The notes beneath the pieces were generated by a model. That model was not told where the DNA came from, searched no databases, and worked only from the letters and a program-made list of their open reading frames with translations. A stretch of DNA of 64,000 nucleotides from Pachypanchax playfairii. Taxonomy: Eukaryota > Chordata > Actinopteri > Cyprinodontiformes > Aplocheilidae. Positions 11,591 through 22,631 of the stretch are shown piece by piece. The stretch lies in contig SSNP01000001.1 of NCBI GenBank assembly GCA_006937955.1, forward strand, positions 6,942,099 through 7,006,098, in the 5' to 3' direction. The position numbers and the translations under genes were made by a program. How positions within the stretch are numbered: position 1 is the stretch's first letter; every line of letters begins with the position of its first letter.

Positions 11591-13329
11591 TATCACATTT
11601 TGTTTTTGTTTACATTTTACACAGAATTCCAGCTGTTTTGGAATTGAGGTTGAACCTGTAGAGTTCAGGAGTTGCTGAGATCTTCTAGCTGTGGTGGCCT
11701 TTACTAAAAGATGGTAAATCTATTGAATTGCAGATATATTTAATGCTTCAGCCTTAAATTTGAAGCTTTAGTTTCTCTCGTACGGACAGAGAAACGACTG
11801 AACAATAATAATGTTAGATTAATAAAAACCTCTCTGTTTAATTCTCCTTCTGGATTCAGAGTTTCTACGGTGGACCACCGTGTGGGAGAAAGATTATCTT
11901 CACAGATTACAGTGTTTGTCTCATTTTCAACACAAATCGATGTCTTAATATCTTTAGTCTGTATTTATGTGCAGTTGTAAGCATCCGTCTCTCAGTGAGA
12001 GCTTATTGCGGTGCACAATGTGTCAGGTGGTGATATTAAAACACATATTAAAACCACACGTTTGATAAATGTGGCTGTAAATCTGTTCAATGAATTCAGT
12101 TAAAAACAGCCATTTGTATGAGGCTCCATGTGGCGCGTCGTGTGATCACAAACGATAACATTTAAACATTAAACGGAGAAAATGAGAAGCATCTTCTTCT
12201 ACTGCTGCTTTGACTTTATTTAACGTTGCAGCTCAGATGTTTTGGATGAATCCTTCTGGACTTAAATGGATCTAGAAGGATCTGAAAGTTTTAATAGTCT
12301 GATTGATCTGACTGACTCATAAATAAATCTAATGCCTCCAACTGGTCCCACCTGAAAACACCATGAAACCACCAACACCATCACAAAGACTCTGAGCAGC
12401 TAGAAACCCTGTTCCTCTCCTAAAACTCCAGCAGCCGGTCTCCTCGCTTCCCAGATGTTTACAGACAGATGTTAGAAGAAGAGGAGATGCTACATCACTC
12501 TGTTCCAACTTTCTGAGTTGCAGCTGCATCTAATTCAAAATGTTCTCTTAGGAATAAAATTGGGTTTTGTGATTTTTGCAAATCACTGCATTCTGTTAAT
12601 TTACATTTTATATTAAGCTGTTTTTTTTATATATAAAATGATCCATCTGTTTGTCCTCCAATAGGGTGTTTTCTACTAGTGTAATTAAACTCTCTTAGAT
12701 CTTTTACATTCTTTTCTTCATATGCAGTTAGCGGTTTAATGAAACCTGTTTCATTTGGTTGAAACCAGCCACACGGTGCCATCCATGGTTCAGATACCTG
12801 CCTCCATCGATCCACCTCCTCCTCTCAATCCCACGGCAGGAATTCTGCACTAAAGTGTTAGAGATTAACATAAATCTCTTCTTGTTACTTTATCAGATAT
12901 ATGAATTTTATCAATGCAACATTTGCGAAGTTAAAGGATTTTCTACGTGCTCAGAAATGATTCACGTTCTTGCAGACGGTTAAACAGAAAAGGGTGCGTG
13001 AGATTCTGTTTCGTTAAAAAAAGGTGTGACATTTTAACAAATAGAGAGAAACTATATGTTACAGTCTTTTCCTGTGAAGTGGCAACAGGACGCCTGAGGT
13101 GAGTCGATTTATCAGCAGCTCAGACAGATGACTTACAGCTCAAACAAAAGGATTTGCTCTGCTACACAATACCAGAGGAAACAAAACATGTGTCTCATTG
13201 TGTTTCTTCTCACAAACCCTCAAGCTGGTATTCGATCTTTGTGACATCTATGACACAGCTCCCAGATGTCCACTTCACTGCACGATGATCAAAAATCTTT
13301 GTTTAACAGAATGAATTGTGGGTAACTCG
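11591..13329. other. Unannotated DNA
   Basis: Only short unrelated reading frames (60-75 codons). No repeats or RNA genes recognised. Confidence 0.6.
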
Positions 13330-13700
13330 ACATGAGCTTTGACTCATATGAGGCAGGTGTAGAAGCGTTAACGGCGTCCTGCCGCCACGTCACCTGCCAG
13401 GCGCAGCTGATTGACATCACGTTGTTTCCCAGACCACAACAACACCAGCAGGGTTCTGCATGTTCTGTGTTCCCTCAAAGGCGCCTTCTGGTAGCCCATA
13501 AAGCCCATCAGGCTTTAAGCCTCGCAGTCATTCAATTAGGAATTTACTGGGCTATTGATTTCACCACGAGGGTAGTGTCTCACATCTTGGAAACAATAAG
13601 GAGCCCATAAAAGCCTGTACCGGTCTTTTACCTAAAGGGGTGATGACTTGGCCTTTAATGTGAGAGAAGCATGAAAAGACTAATGCATAAAGTGAGAAGA
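13330..13700. promoter_or_regulatory. Candidate conserved non-coding element
   Basis: Balanced, non-repetitive sequence unlike the AT-rich flanks, with homeodomain-type words (TTCAATTAGG at about 13532), a forkhead-like AAACAATA at 13590 and a CATAAA word. Overlapping frames on both strands (13332-13610 plus, 13561-13785 minus) show no known domain. The enhancer call is inference from composition and motif density; conservation cannot be measured here. Confidence 0.3.
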
Positions 13701-13815
13701 CATAAAATCCAACAGACTCCGGCTTTAGATTCTGTTTCTCTGCGTGTAAAAACTGCCTCATGGCTGCTGTTTGATTAGACGACAAAATACGATCTTAGAA
13801 TGTGGTAAAACAGCC

Positions 13816-13860
13816 ATAAACAACGTAAACAACATAAATAACAAAAACAACATAAACAAC
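13816..13860 (+). repeat. 9-bp tandem repeat, five units
   Basis: Five exact-length units of the type ATAAACAAC with one or two substitutions each. A simple local array; its translation on the minus strand gives artefactual LFMLF repeats. Confidence 0.85.
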
Positions 13861-15079
13861 TGAAGCACATGATCCGATCTGTGAACATGTAGAGTATAAA
13901 ACAAACCCTTATTTGCACGTGAAGTTTTGGGTCTCTTTGAAGTAAATAATGAACTTTTCTCTAAGATGTTCACGAGCTAACAGCTGGTTTGAATGTTCAG
14001 TTTCAGAGTGAATTACTGCCGTCTCAAACCAAAACTAACATAAACGCTATACGCTCGAAGTTTCTCCTTACGTTGTTATTCTGGACGAAATATCATATTT
14101 CTGTCAGACTGGTTTAGCTAGCTGCTGCTGCTAGCGCTCACACCTGCAAATAAACACATAAATCAGTGTAACCTGACCTCAATATAAAGGTTTATAAAGA
14201 CTGTGAAATATTTGATATCACAGTTGTTTTAATTCATTATTCCATTAGATCTAATCTCTGTTTCTCCAAACTGAGGTCGTTCAACAAGCTGTAGAAACAA
14301 TTAAGAAAATACTTGTCTGTAACGTTTTCACTGAATTCCACCCAACAGATCTGAATTATTGCAGTAGCAAACTTTATCACATTATGAGAATTCAACCCTC
14401 AACAAATTAGGAAGAAACTTCTTAACTGAATTTTATCCTAGAGACAATTAAAACGAAGGAAGAAGCAGTTTCACATTATGCTTTTAAAACGTGTAAATAT
14501 TCGCAGCAGCAAACGCTCTGATGCTCAAAACTGTCTGAATTCATTTTAATACAAGTCTCTCTAATTCGTTACCCAATCTGTTAAATATAAAATCCATTTT
14601 TACTGAAATATTTCAGGACGTGTAAAACTAAAAGGCTTTTAATAATAATGACAACATGATTATTAAAATTGAAAATTGAATTCATGTAAATTTAAATTTC
14701 ATTTAATTCAAATTAGATTTTACAAAGTCCTTAAAATTAGTCATCGCACATGTAACTGGACACGTGACGTGAACATAAACATGAAGAATGAAAAATAATT
14801 ATTTTTTATGCCTCTAGGGGGCGCACGAAACAAGCTGCAGGTCTGACGCTGATTTTATGGCAACTATTTGTTTTAAATGTTGAATTTATTGGTTAATTTA
14901 GATTAATGTTAGAGTTTTTATCTTAAATTAAGTTCAAACTGATGACTACAATTTTTGATATTGAACAAACAGAAATAAAATCAGCTGACAACTAATAAAG
15001 ATCATTCAAGCATGAAACTGTAATCACAACAAAAGCTAAAGTTTGGATGTTAATAGTCACTCTGTCTCTGGAGGTAATG
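13861..15079. other. Unannotated AT-rich DNA with one CTCF-like site
   Basis: No gene recognised. The only item of note is the CTCF-like word at 14811-14826, listed separately. Confidence 0.6.
14811..14826 (+). promoter_or_regulatory. CTCF-like motif
   Basis: CCTCTAGGGGGCGCAC closely follows the vertebrate CTCF core (CC, then A/T, C, TAGGGGGCGC). It sits in an AT-rich context, where a GC-rich match of this length stands out. Binding is inferred only. Confidence 0.45.
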
Positions 15080-15360
15080 GCTTTGAGAAATAAATGCTGC
15101 ATTTTTTCCTCCATTTACAGCTTCATTTGTTCAGCCAACAGGATTTCACAGCTTTTTTTGGCTTAAAAAATCCCCCAAATGTTCACAATAGCAGTAAAGT
15201 TGCCAAGCTGCCGTGTCATAAATCTCCCGTGAACCCCATCTGCATGTACAGCGCCCCCGTGTGGCGTCCTGAGAGCAGACCTGATAAACTTCAGGGCCTT
15301 TCTGAGATAAAGTGTCCCTCAAGAATCCATCATCGTGTTTCCCGCAGAGCCTGAAGGAAT
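15080..15360. promoter_or_regulatory. Candidate regulatory block with a minus-strand CTCF-like motif
   Basis: Unique sequence of balanced composition. The minus strand of 15249-15264 reads CCACACGGGGGCGCTG, a good match to the CTCF core. Frames at 15094-15354 (plus) and 15146-15379 (minus) have no recognised domain. It lies about 1 kb from the possible first exon at 16 kb, so a promoter-proximal or boundary role is possible. Confidence 0.35.
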
Positions 15361-15869
15361 ACAACTGTTGATGCAGCACGAGTTGAGCTGACGACAGAGA
15401 GAGAACAGATATGAACGTGAGAGGAGGAAAGGAGAGACGCCAGGGGAAAATACATGGAGATGCTTAATGAATTCAGTCACAGTGGCGCACAATGAAATCT
15501 TTATCCGTGAGGAGGGAGGGGGGGGGGCAGCAGGGGACATGCCAGAGCCCCGCCGTATCACTGCAAGGGTGAAAAATAGAATCCCACTGTCCCCTGTTGG
15601 CTCTTCCTCATGTCAGCTGCCTTGGTTACTGAGTTGGCTGCCAGTGACTGCCCCCCCCCCACTCCTCCTCCTCTATACGTCTTTCTCAGTCCAGTCTTTC
15701 TTTCTCTACCTCGCCCTGGTTACTCCCATCTCTCCCAAAACAAACAGAAACAAACTCCGTGTTGTAATGAGACACATCATGATCATCATCCTCCTCTTCA
15801 ACTTTTCATCACCACACCTGGCTGACTTCAGTCTGGTAACGAGAGCCGTCAATTTCAGCTCCCACTTAC
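15361..15869. other. Non-coding DNA with G-run and C-run tracts
   Basis: Contains a G-quadruplex-capable tract at 15511-15536 and a nine-C run near 15652. A 148-codon plus-strand frame (15467-15913) crosses the region but has no domain or start context that supports it. It may be first-intron or promoter-flanking sequence if the exon at 15870-16400 is real. Confidence 0.4.
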
Positions 15870-16400
15870 CTTCTCATAGCTTGTTCTGCTCCATATCAGC
15901 TTCAGCTACATGAATAATAACTCAGAAGAAAATAATCATAAAATAAAGTCCTACCTTTGAAAACCTCAGATTTTCAGTGAGATGTTCAGAACTTCTCTTT
16001 TCTTGCTGCTGTTTTCTCACTTTTCCCCGTCTGAGTTTAGTCTCAGTCTTTCTTGAGGAGTCTGATTGTGCTGAAGAGAGAAGTCCTCCATGCACAGAAG
16101 AGGAGGTAAAAAAGAGCTCACACCTCTGATCAGCTCGGCTCCTTGCAGCTCTCAGGCGAAGTAAAGTATGAGACAAAGTAATCTTCAGGTGGAAAGACGG
16201 ACCTCTTCCCTCTCTGCTGTACCTGCTCAGAGCGAAGTGTACGAGCTCACTCAGCAGCTCTCCCTCTTGTGTCTGAACGCTGTGCTGTTGCTCCATCCAT
16301 TCCCCTCGTACCTCCCTCACCTCCCTCCTCCCCTCCCTGCACGGCTCATGAATGCTTAGACACGGCAATTGTAGCTGAAAGGCACCGAATTAACCCGCAG
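15870..16400 (-). other. Possible first exon and promoter of an unknown gene
   Basis: Read on the minus strand, this is a purine-rich, relatively GC-rich stretch like a vertebrate 5' untranslated exon. It has two good splice-donor matches: TTCAAAG|GTAGGAC (exon end at 15955) and TGAGAAG|GTAAGTGGG (exon end at 15870). A TATA-like word (TATATTTTGAG on the minus strand, about 16405-16415) lies roughly 30 bp upstream of about 16378. A 148-codon frame (15922-16368) is rich in Ser, Arg and Glu and matches no family I know. It could be untranslated leader, a long non-coding RNA exon, or chance. No downstream exon is recognised in 1-15,800. Confidence 0.28.
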
Positions 16401-17377
16401 GACTCAAAATATACTCTTTCACTCCACTCACTTTTGCAGTTTTTCTTTGTTCTCTCTTTGCTGCGACCTGTCTCACTGTGTATGTGACCCTCTGAATAGT
16501 ACAATCAGTTCTTTTTAGGTGGAGTGATAGTCTATTAACTTTGTGGTCCCCACACTTTGCTGGATTTTATCTACAGAGTCTGTGAAGCTGGTCGAAAGGA
16601 TTTCAGCCTAACATCTATAATGAATGTGAAATCAGGCTATTATAATGCAAACTTCACACATCAATGCACATTATCAGAAAACTGGCTCATAAAATAATTA
16701 TATGCGAAGGAAGAATTGTTTAAGATTAATGAGTAAATATTTACCATGTCTGTTTCATTGCCTAATTAATAACCAAATTTCCCTAATCAGCTGACTGAAG
16801 AGTGTTTTTGATGAACTCGCTGGATCCTGAGCTGCTCGTATGTTTCCAAGTCTTATTTATATTTAAACTCCAGATCTCATTGTGAGCATTTATGTTTAAT
16901 TTTAACCCCCTTTAATTTATGCATTTAGAGCAGATATAAGGTTTTAGCTGCTGGAAGTAAAAGTACAGATTAAAACAGAGTAATGTAGAATTTTCAGTAC
17001 AAAAGCATCTTAAACAAAAGACAAAATTGAGTGTCACCTAGAAGGGCCAGAGGTGACCACCCCTACAAATCTGCTGCAACCGTTCTTTTTCTGATTTAAA
17101 ATAAATTCCATCCTAATATTTCCTACATCCTAAAGTAATGAGTATGTGAGCCTGCACTTGTTAGTGCTTTGCTGCATGTTATACTTGGTTCAATCTTTTA
17201 AGTAAATAAATAATAATAAGTATAGACAATGTAAACATTGTCCAGCACAGAAGAATGACATTTGCACAGTTTTCCTACTAAAAGAAAAGAGAAAGCAATT
17301 CTTAAAAAACAACAATAATATAAGAAATAAATAAAACATGTTGGTCAAAGTGTATTTTAGCAGATGGACATCAAAAG
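16401..17377. other. Unannotated AT-rich DNA
   Basis: No gene or repeat recognised. Contains the TATA-like word discussed with the possible first exon. Confidence 0.55.
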
Positions 17378-17640
17378 TTAAAGAGGCCATTTCATACAAA
17401 TTTCAGGACTTTGTGGTTATTTCTTAAGTATTAACCAGTAATATGAAACATTTTATATCCAAAAAACGTCAGGAAACACTGATTAACAGACCTTTCAATC
17501 TGTCTGCATTAAAATTCAGGTGGTTCCGGCTCCTTCCGTCAGGCCTCGAGCAGCAGCTTGTTCATATTCATTATTCGGATTTGCTGGACTCTGATTGGCT
17601 AACAAACTAGCCTATCAGAGCAAGGTATACTGTTTCCTGC
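17378..17640 (+). mobile_element. Left-end fragment of a TTAA-flanked non-autonomous transposon
   Basis: TTAA at 17378-17381 is followed by AGAGGCCATTTCATAC. The next 259 bp match the left half of the element at 53027-53287 at roughly 94% identity by eye, in the same orientation. Similarity stops after TTTCCTGC at 17640 and no right end is found, so this copy is truncated. It has no coding capacity. The left edge coincides exactly with the other copy's left edge, supporting a real element boundary. Confidence 0.75.
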
Positions 17641-20600
17641 AATAACTTACTTCAAGAATTTAAGAATAAGTAGCTAATTTCAAAATAAATAATTGGTGAC
17701 TGAAAAACTTCCTCAAAAAGTTCAATAGCCTAATTCAGAGAAGGTGCTGCTATACAGATTATTGTATCATCAGAATATTATGTAGATGAACTTTGGTTGA
17801 ATTTTGTTCCTTTCATTTCTCATTTCTAAAAATATAAGGTAACTAAAATACATCCTTGAGGAACACCAGCAAGAACTGTGAGAGAGACTAATAGTTTTCT
17901 ACAGTGACACAAAATTATTCAAATAAGTAATTGACTAAACTGGTTCTGAGTCACCTGGTTGAGTCATATTAGGATTGTATAAAAGCTGTTAATGACCTAC
18001 AGAATCAAATTCATTGAATAAATCCCTAATTAAAGCAGCAGTTTGTTTGTAAAGATTTTATAAAATCCTTTGTGCTCGACATTGCTGCTGTAATTGTTCA
18101 AGGCTTGAAGAAGCTGTTTTAACAGTTACAATTTTTCATCTTGAGTAGACTGTTTCAATAGATAAGAAATCTTAAAACGTAACTTTAACATAACCTCAAA
18201 TTTCATGATCAATAACATGTTTAGTAAAACTAAGAAATATATGTGTAGTTAATTAAAAGTGGAAGGATATAACTTACTGAGCAGTAAAAAGTAATAATCT
18301 GTGTGGTTAAACGGAAATTATCCACAGATATTAGCACAAACTTTAGCTCAGAGCTCTATTTGTGCAGCGTTTACATGCCTCATGTGTTGAGCCTAAAGAC
18401 TGATTTTTGAAATCTGTTTGGTATCGATCCACTTGAGAGCCATGCTGTTGCTGCCTCAGCTTGCCATTTGTTTATTTGAAGTTCCACACAGGCAGGTGCA
18501 CAGTGTGATAGATATAAAGGATAAGAGAGATTTAAAAAATTCAGAGCAACTTTAAGTCCAATACGGTCTAAGCCTCCTATTGTCCTCTTACCTTTATCAG
18601 TCAGCATGAAGAAAATCAAATCAGCAGTGAAAAATCAATAAAAATGAGTCAGTCTGCCTTGTTGTTTCTTACTCTCTTTTCTAATGATACTGATTTCCAA
18701 TAAAGAAAATAATCTCTGAAACAAAATGACAGCAATTACCATCAAATGTTTGAGGGAATTAACTGCACAGCTTTGCTGAATCCTGCTGTCCTCATGAGGA
18801 CTAACATGATTATATTAACAAGGAGGCCATCTGCATCTTGGCAAATTACTGCACACTGCATCAGCATTCACAAATTAATCAGCATAACTGCAGAAAGACA
18901 CCAAATACTAACTCATGACATGCTTTTTCTACAAGTCAGGAGAATATTTTACCATGTACATTAATATTTATAATCCATCTTGAGTTTTAAGGGTGCAACT
19001 GAGGATTTGAGAGGAAGAAGAAGAGTTTGCATGAAGAGAAAATAGTTATCATGTCTGGACTGGCCCACACAGAGCGAGTGGGTGTGATGGATTTCTCCAG
19101 TTTATCCCTGAGAGATGAGACAGTTTGCATGTCTCACTCCTTAAACCGATAAATCACATTGATCAGCTGGGATAATAAGGCCAAGCCTCGTCGTCTCCAG
19201 AGAGCAAGATGTGCAAACAATTAGAAACTGATGAAACAAAAGTAAGAGCCAGACGAACAAATACATCAGAGATAAAAATGTGGACAATGTCAGTTTTGGT
19301 TTTAAGTTTCAGAAAGGAGACGTTAAATAAACGACAGAATGTGTTTCTGACAATTTTCAACAACTCTGACCTTTTCATTCTGACCTGCGGAGGCTGTCTG
19401 GGTCGTTTCATCTCACTATAGTCTGGATACAAAACAGCTGGAAAATGTTCCAGGAATGAGTCTTTAAACAGTTTCTAACACTAGAATTCATTCTGCAATC
19501 ATTTATTATATTTTGCTGGTTATTTTATTTTTATATTATTAGGTAGGTAAATAAAATGTAACTGCCTTCAAAGAATTTAACGGACTTACTGTATATTCCA
19601 TTCCATTAATTTAAAATGTTGATATTACTGAAGTGATATGAAAGTGATGATGTTGGGAAAACCCAAATGCAAATGCATCATACATGAGTGTATTTTATAA
19701 AGTCATAAAAATAAAGTAATAAGAAAAATTTGTGGGATGTTAGGAGACAAACATTAATAATAACTGAACTAATTAAGTTTAGTTAATAATAAGAGGCTTT
19801 ATTATTTGCACCGGACTGGCAAAACCAGATATAAGATCTACAGTTTTTTCGCTGTTGATAAGTAAACAAACAAACAAAAACAACGTGTTTTTTACAAGTT
19901 GACCACTTATTTGTTTGTAGTTGATGTCTGAGCATCATTTTGACATCAATAAATGATTTTATCAAATCGTTTCAGATGTAAAATGTGATTATTAATCAAG
20001 CTTTGAAGATTATTTCTTCAACATTTGAACATTTATTCTGCTGTTTCAGGGTTCTGATCTAAGAACTGGATTCAGATTGTGTAACATTCATCTGTCCTCA
20101 TGTGGTTCTGGAGGATCTGGACTGATTCTCGTGCAGATCCAGACTTTGTTCATTTTGTTTACTTCATTTCAGTCTCTGACTCTGTTGTTGCTGTAAAACC
20201 TTCCAATCAAAAAGCTCCACTGTCCACACAGATGTGCTGAAGAGATGCAACATCTGGTTCCAAACACTAACAGGTTCCTGAAGCAGAAACACAGCTGTTT
20301 TTTTTCATGAAAACACCAAGATGTCTGTGGTTCTTCTTCCTACCTGGAAATAATATTCAGCTTTTTTTTCTTGCTGGACAAAAACAGAAAAAAAGACAAA
20401 CGATCGTTTTCTCAAACGTGATTTTGGAGATTTTAGAGGAGGGAGACAGAAGCAAGAGGGATTTTATGGACTTAACAAAGAAGAAATGCATCTTGGGAGT
20501 GTTTTGGTATTTCATTGGAGAGGAGAGACAACACTGTGACCTTAACGAGGTCTATTGATTAATTCATTACAACTTTAATTGAGGATCTTAATGACATTAT

Positions 20601-21413
20601 GATGAAATCGATAAAGGTTCGAGCTTATGCATCTAAACATTCCAAACCTTTAAATAAAAAGATCTAGTTGCTTCTGATTTAGAGAAAGAATCTGTAAAAT
20701 GTATTTTAAGTTATTTTCTTGTGGTATTTATAAAGGAAACACCTGTTTTCTATGTTTGGGGTTTTTCTGATTAGCTGATTTTTCTTATGGAAAATGACCT
20801 GAGGTCACATTTTATCATTTTAAAAGAAAAATAATTGCTCTCACTAATCAAGTTTGTTCAGTTTTTCGAAATCACTTGAGAATTACTTGAGAGCTACAGC
20901 CGGATTCAATCACCCTAAATTGCTCGCTGCCTGGTCGGCTGGCTGTTTACACTAACGCAAAGGAAATCAGCCACCAGAGGAACAAGAGGACGGAGACTTT
21001 AATCTCTCTGGAACAAGAGCTTCTGTTAGGAGGCTGAGAGGAATTCAGTCAAATGATTAGATACGGAGCGGCAAAAGAAACCCAAGTGTAGCGAAAAGTA
21101 ATAATCCTACAATCATAGATACAAGTTTTTATTTTTGGATTGTGCAGGAATGATGGGAGAAGCAAGAAAAAGAAACCAAATTATAACAGCTCTAAGGAAG
21201 AAAAAAAAAGAGAAAAAAATGAGGACGAAAATCAAATTTTAAAAGAACAAAGCGACAAAAAGTGACTAACTTTTTACTTAAATTAGTTTTAGTTTATATG
21301 AAACAGATAATTAATGTCCTGTGTCATTTTAACCCACCGAGGCCTGATTCAGATAACAAGTGTGTCGCTCACACTCCAGTTACATCAGCTCGTTTTCAAT
21401 TAAGCGTTTAAAA
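17641..21413. other. Unannotated DNA
   Basis: A long unique stretch. Frames of 60-90 codons appear on both strands without recognised domains. Around 18,730-18,960 and 20,890-21,010 the composition is balanced and could be conserved non-coding sequence, but I see nothing decisive. Confidence 0.55.
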
Positions 21414-22631
21414 TACACTATATTACCAAAAGTATTTGCTCACCCATTCAAATTATCAGAATCAGGTGTCCTAATCACTTGGCCTGGCCACAGGTGTATA
21501 AACTCAGGCATGCAGACTGTGAAGCAAGACATTTGTGAAAGAATGGGCCGCTCTCAGGAGCTCAGTGAATTCCAGCGTGGAACTGTCATAGGATGCCACC
21601 TGTGCAACAAATCCAGTCGTGAAATTTTCCTCACTCCTAAATATTCCACAGTCAACTGTCAGCTCTATAACAAAATGGAAGCGTTTGGGAACAACAGCAA
21701 CTCAGCCACGAAGTGGTAGACCACGTAAAGTGACGGAGAGGGGTCAGCAGATGCTGAAGTGCATAGTGCAAAGAGGTCGTCGACTTTCTACAAACTTCAT
21801 GTGACCTTCAGATTAGCCCAAGTACAGTAAGCAGAGAGCTTCATGGAATGGGTTTCCATGGCCGAGCAGCTGCAGCCAAGCCACACATCAAGTGCAATGC
21901 AAAGCGTCGGATGCAATGGTGTAAAGCACGCCGCCACTGGCCTCTAGAGGAGTGGAGACGCGTTCTCTGGAGTGATGAATCACGCTTTTCCATTTGGCAA
22001 TCTGATGGACGAGTCTGGGTTTGGAGGTTGCCAGGAGAACAGTACATTTCAGACTGCATTGTGCCGACTGTGAAATTTGGTGGAGGAGGAATTATGGTGT
22101 GGGGTTGTTTTTCAGGAGCTGGGCGTGGCCCCTTAGTTCCAGTGAAAGGAACTTTGAATGCTTCAGGATACCAAAGCATTTTGGACAATTCCATGTTCCC
22201 AACCTTGTGGGAACAGTTTGGAGCGGGCCCCTTCCTCTTCCAACATGACTGTGCACCAGTGCACAAAGCAAGGTCCATAAAGACATGGATGACAGAGTCT
22301 GGTGTGGAGGAACTTGACTGGCCTGCACAGAGTCCTGACCTGAACCCGATAGAACACCTTTGGGATGAATTGGAGCGGAGACTGAGAGCCACGCCCTCTC
22401 GACCAACATCAGTGTGTGACCTCACCAATGCACTTTTGGAAGAATGGTCAAAAATCCCTATAAACACTCTCCTCAACCTTGTGGACAGCCTTCCCAGAAG
22501 AGTTGAAGCTGTAATAGCTGCAAAAGGTGGACCGACATCATATTGAACTCTATGTGTTAGGAATGGGATGGCACTTCAGTTCATAGTATGAGTAAAGACA
22601 GGTGAGCGAATACTTTTGGTAATATAGTGTA
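21414..22631 (+). mobile_element. Tc1-family (Tc1/mariner) DNA transposon, nearly full length
   Basis: The element spans 21416-22629 (1,214 bp) between TA dinucleotides (21414-21415 and 22630-22631), the target duplication of Tc1/mariner elements. The outer ends are inverted repeats: CACTATATTACCAAAAGTAT on the left and its reverse complement on the right, continuing for about 28 bp with one mismatch. It holds one transposase gene on the plus strand, broken by two frame changes. Family knowledge: movement is cut-and-paste through a DD34E transposase. This copy can no longer make the enzyme but keeps ends that could be mobilised in trans. Confidence 0.96.
21543..22546 (+). pseudogene. Broken Tc1-type transposase
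   Basis: The start is the ATG at 21543 (MGRSQELSEFQRG), typical of teleost Tc1 transposases. The N-terminal helix-turn-helix region begins in this frame to about 21620, then continues in the +1 frame (SSLLNIPQSTVSS, then a GRPRK motif) until a stop after 21800. From about 21788 the protein resumes in a third frame and runs to 22546. The catalytic DDE part is intact: first Asp in WSDESRFS (codon at 21974), second in FQHDCAPVHKA, and Glu in NPIEHLWDELE, spaced as DD34E. The first break looks like a one-base change in a T-rich spot near 21620-21626. The second fits a deletion near 21780-21788, where family members carry additional residues. The long antisense frame over the same region (21841-22476) is a shadow. 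Confidence in the family is high; the exact break positions are approximate. Confidence 0.95.

Noticed and set aside
15467..15913. 148-codon plus-strand frame with hydrophobic stretches
   Set aside because: It crosses a G run, a C run and pyrimidine-rich DNA, which give low-complexity residues. No domain, start context or splice support.
21841..22476. 211-codon minus-strand frame
   Set aside because: It lies antisense to the well-recognised Tc1 transposase and is its shadow; the shorter frames at 22021-22409 are the same.
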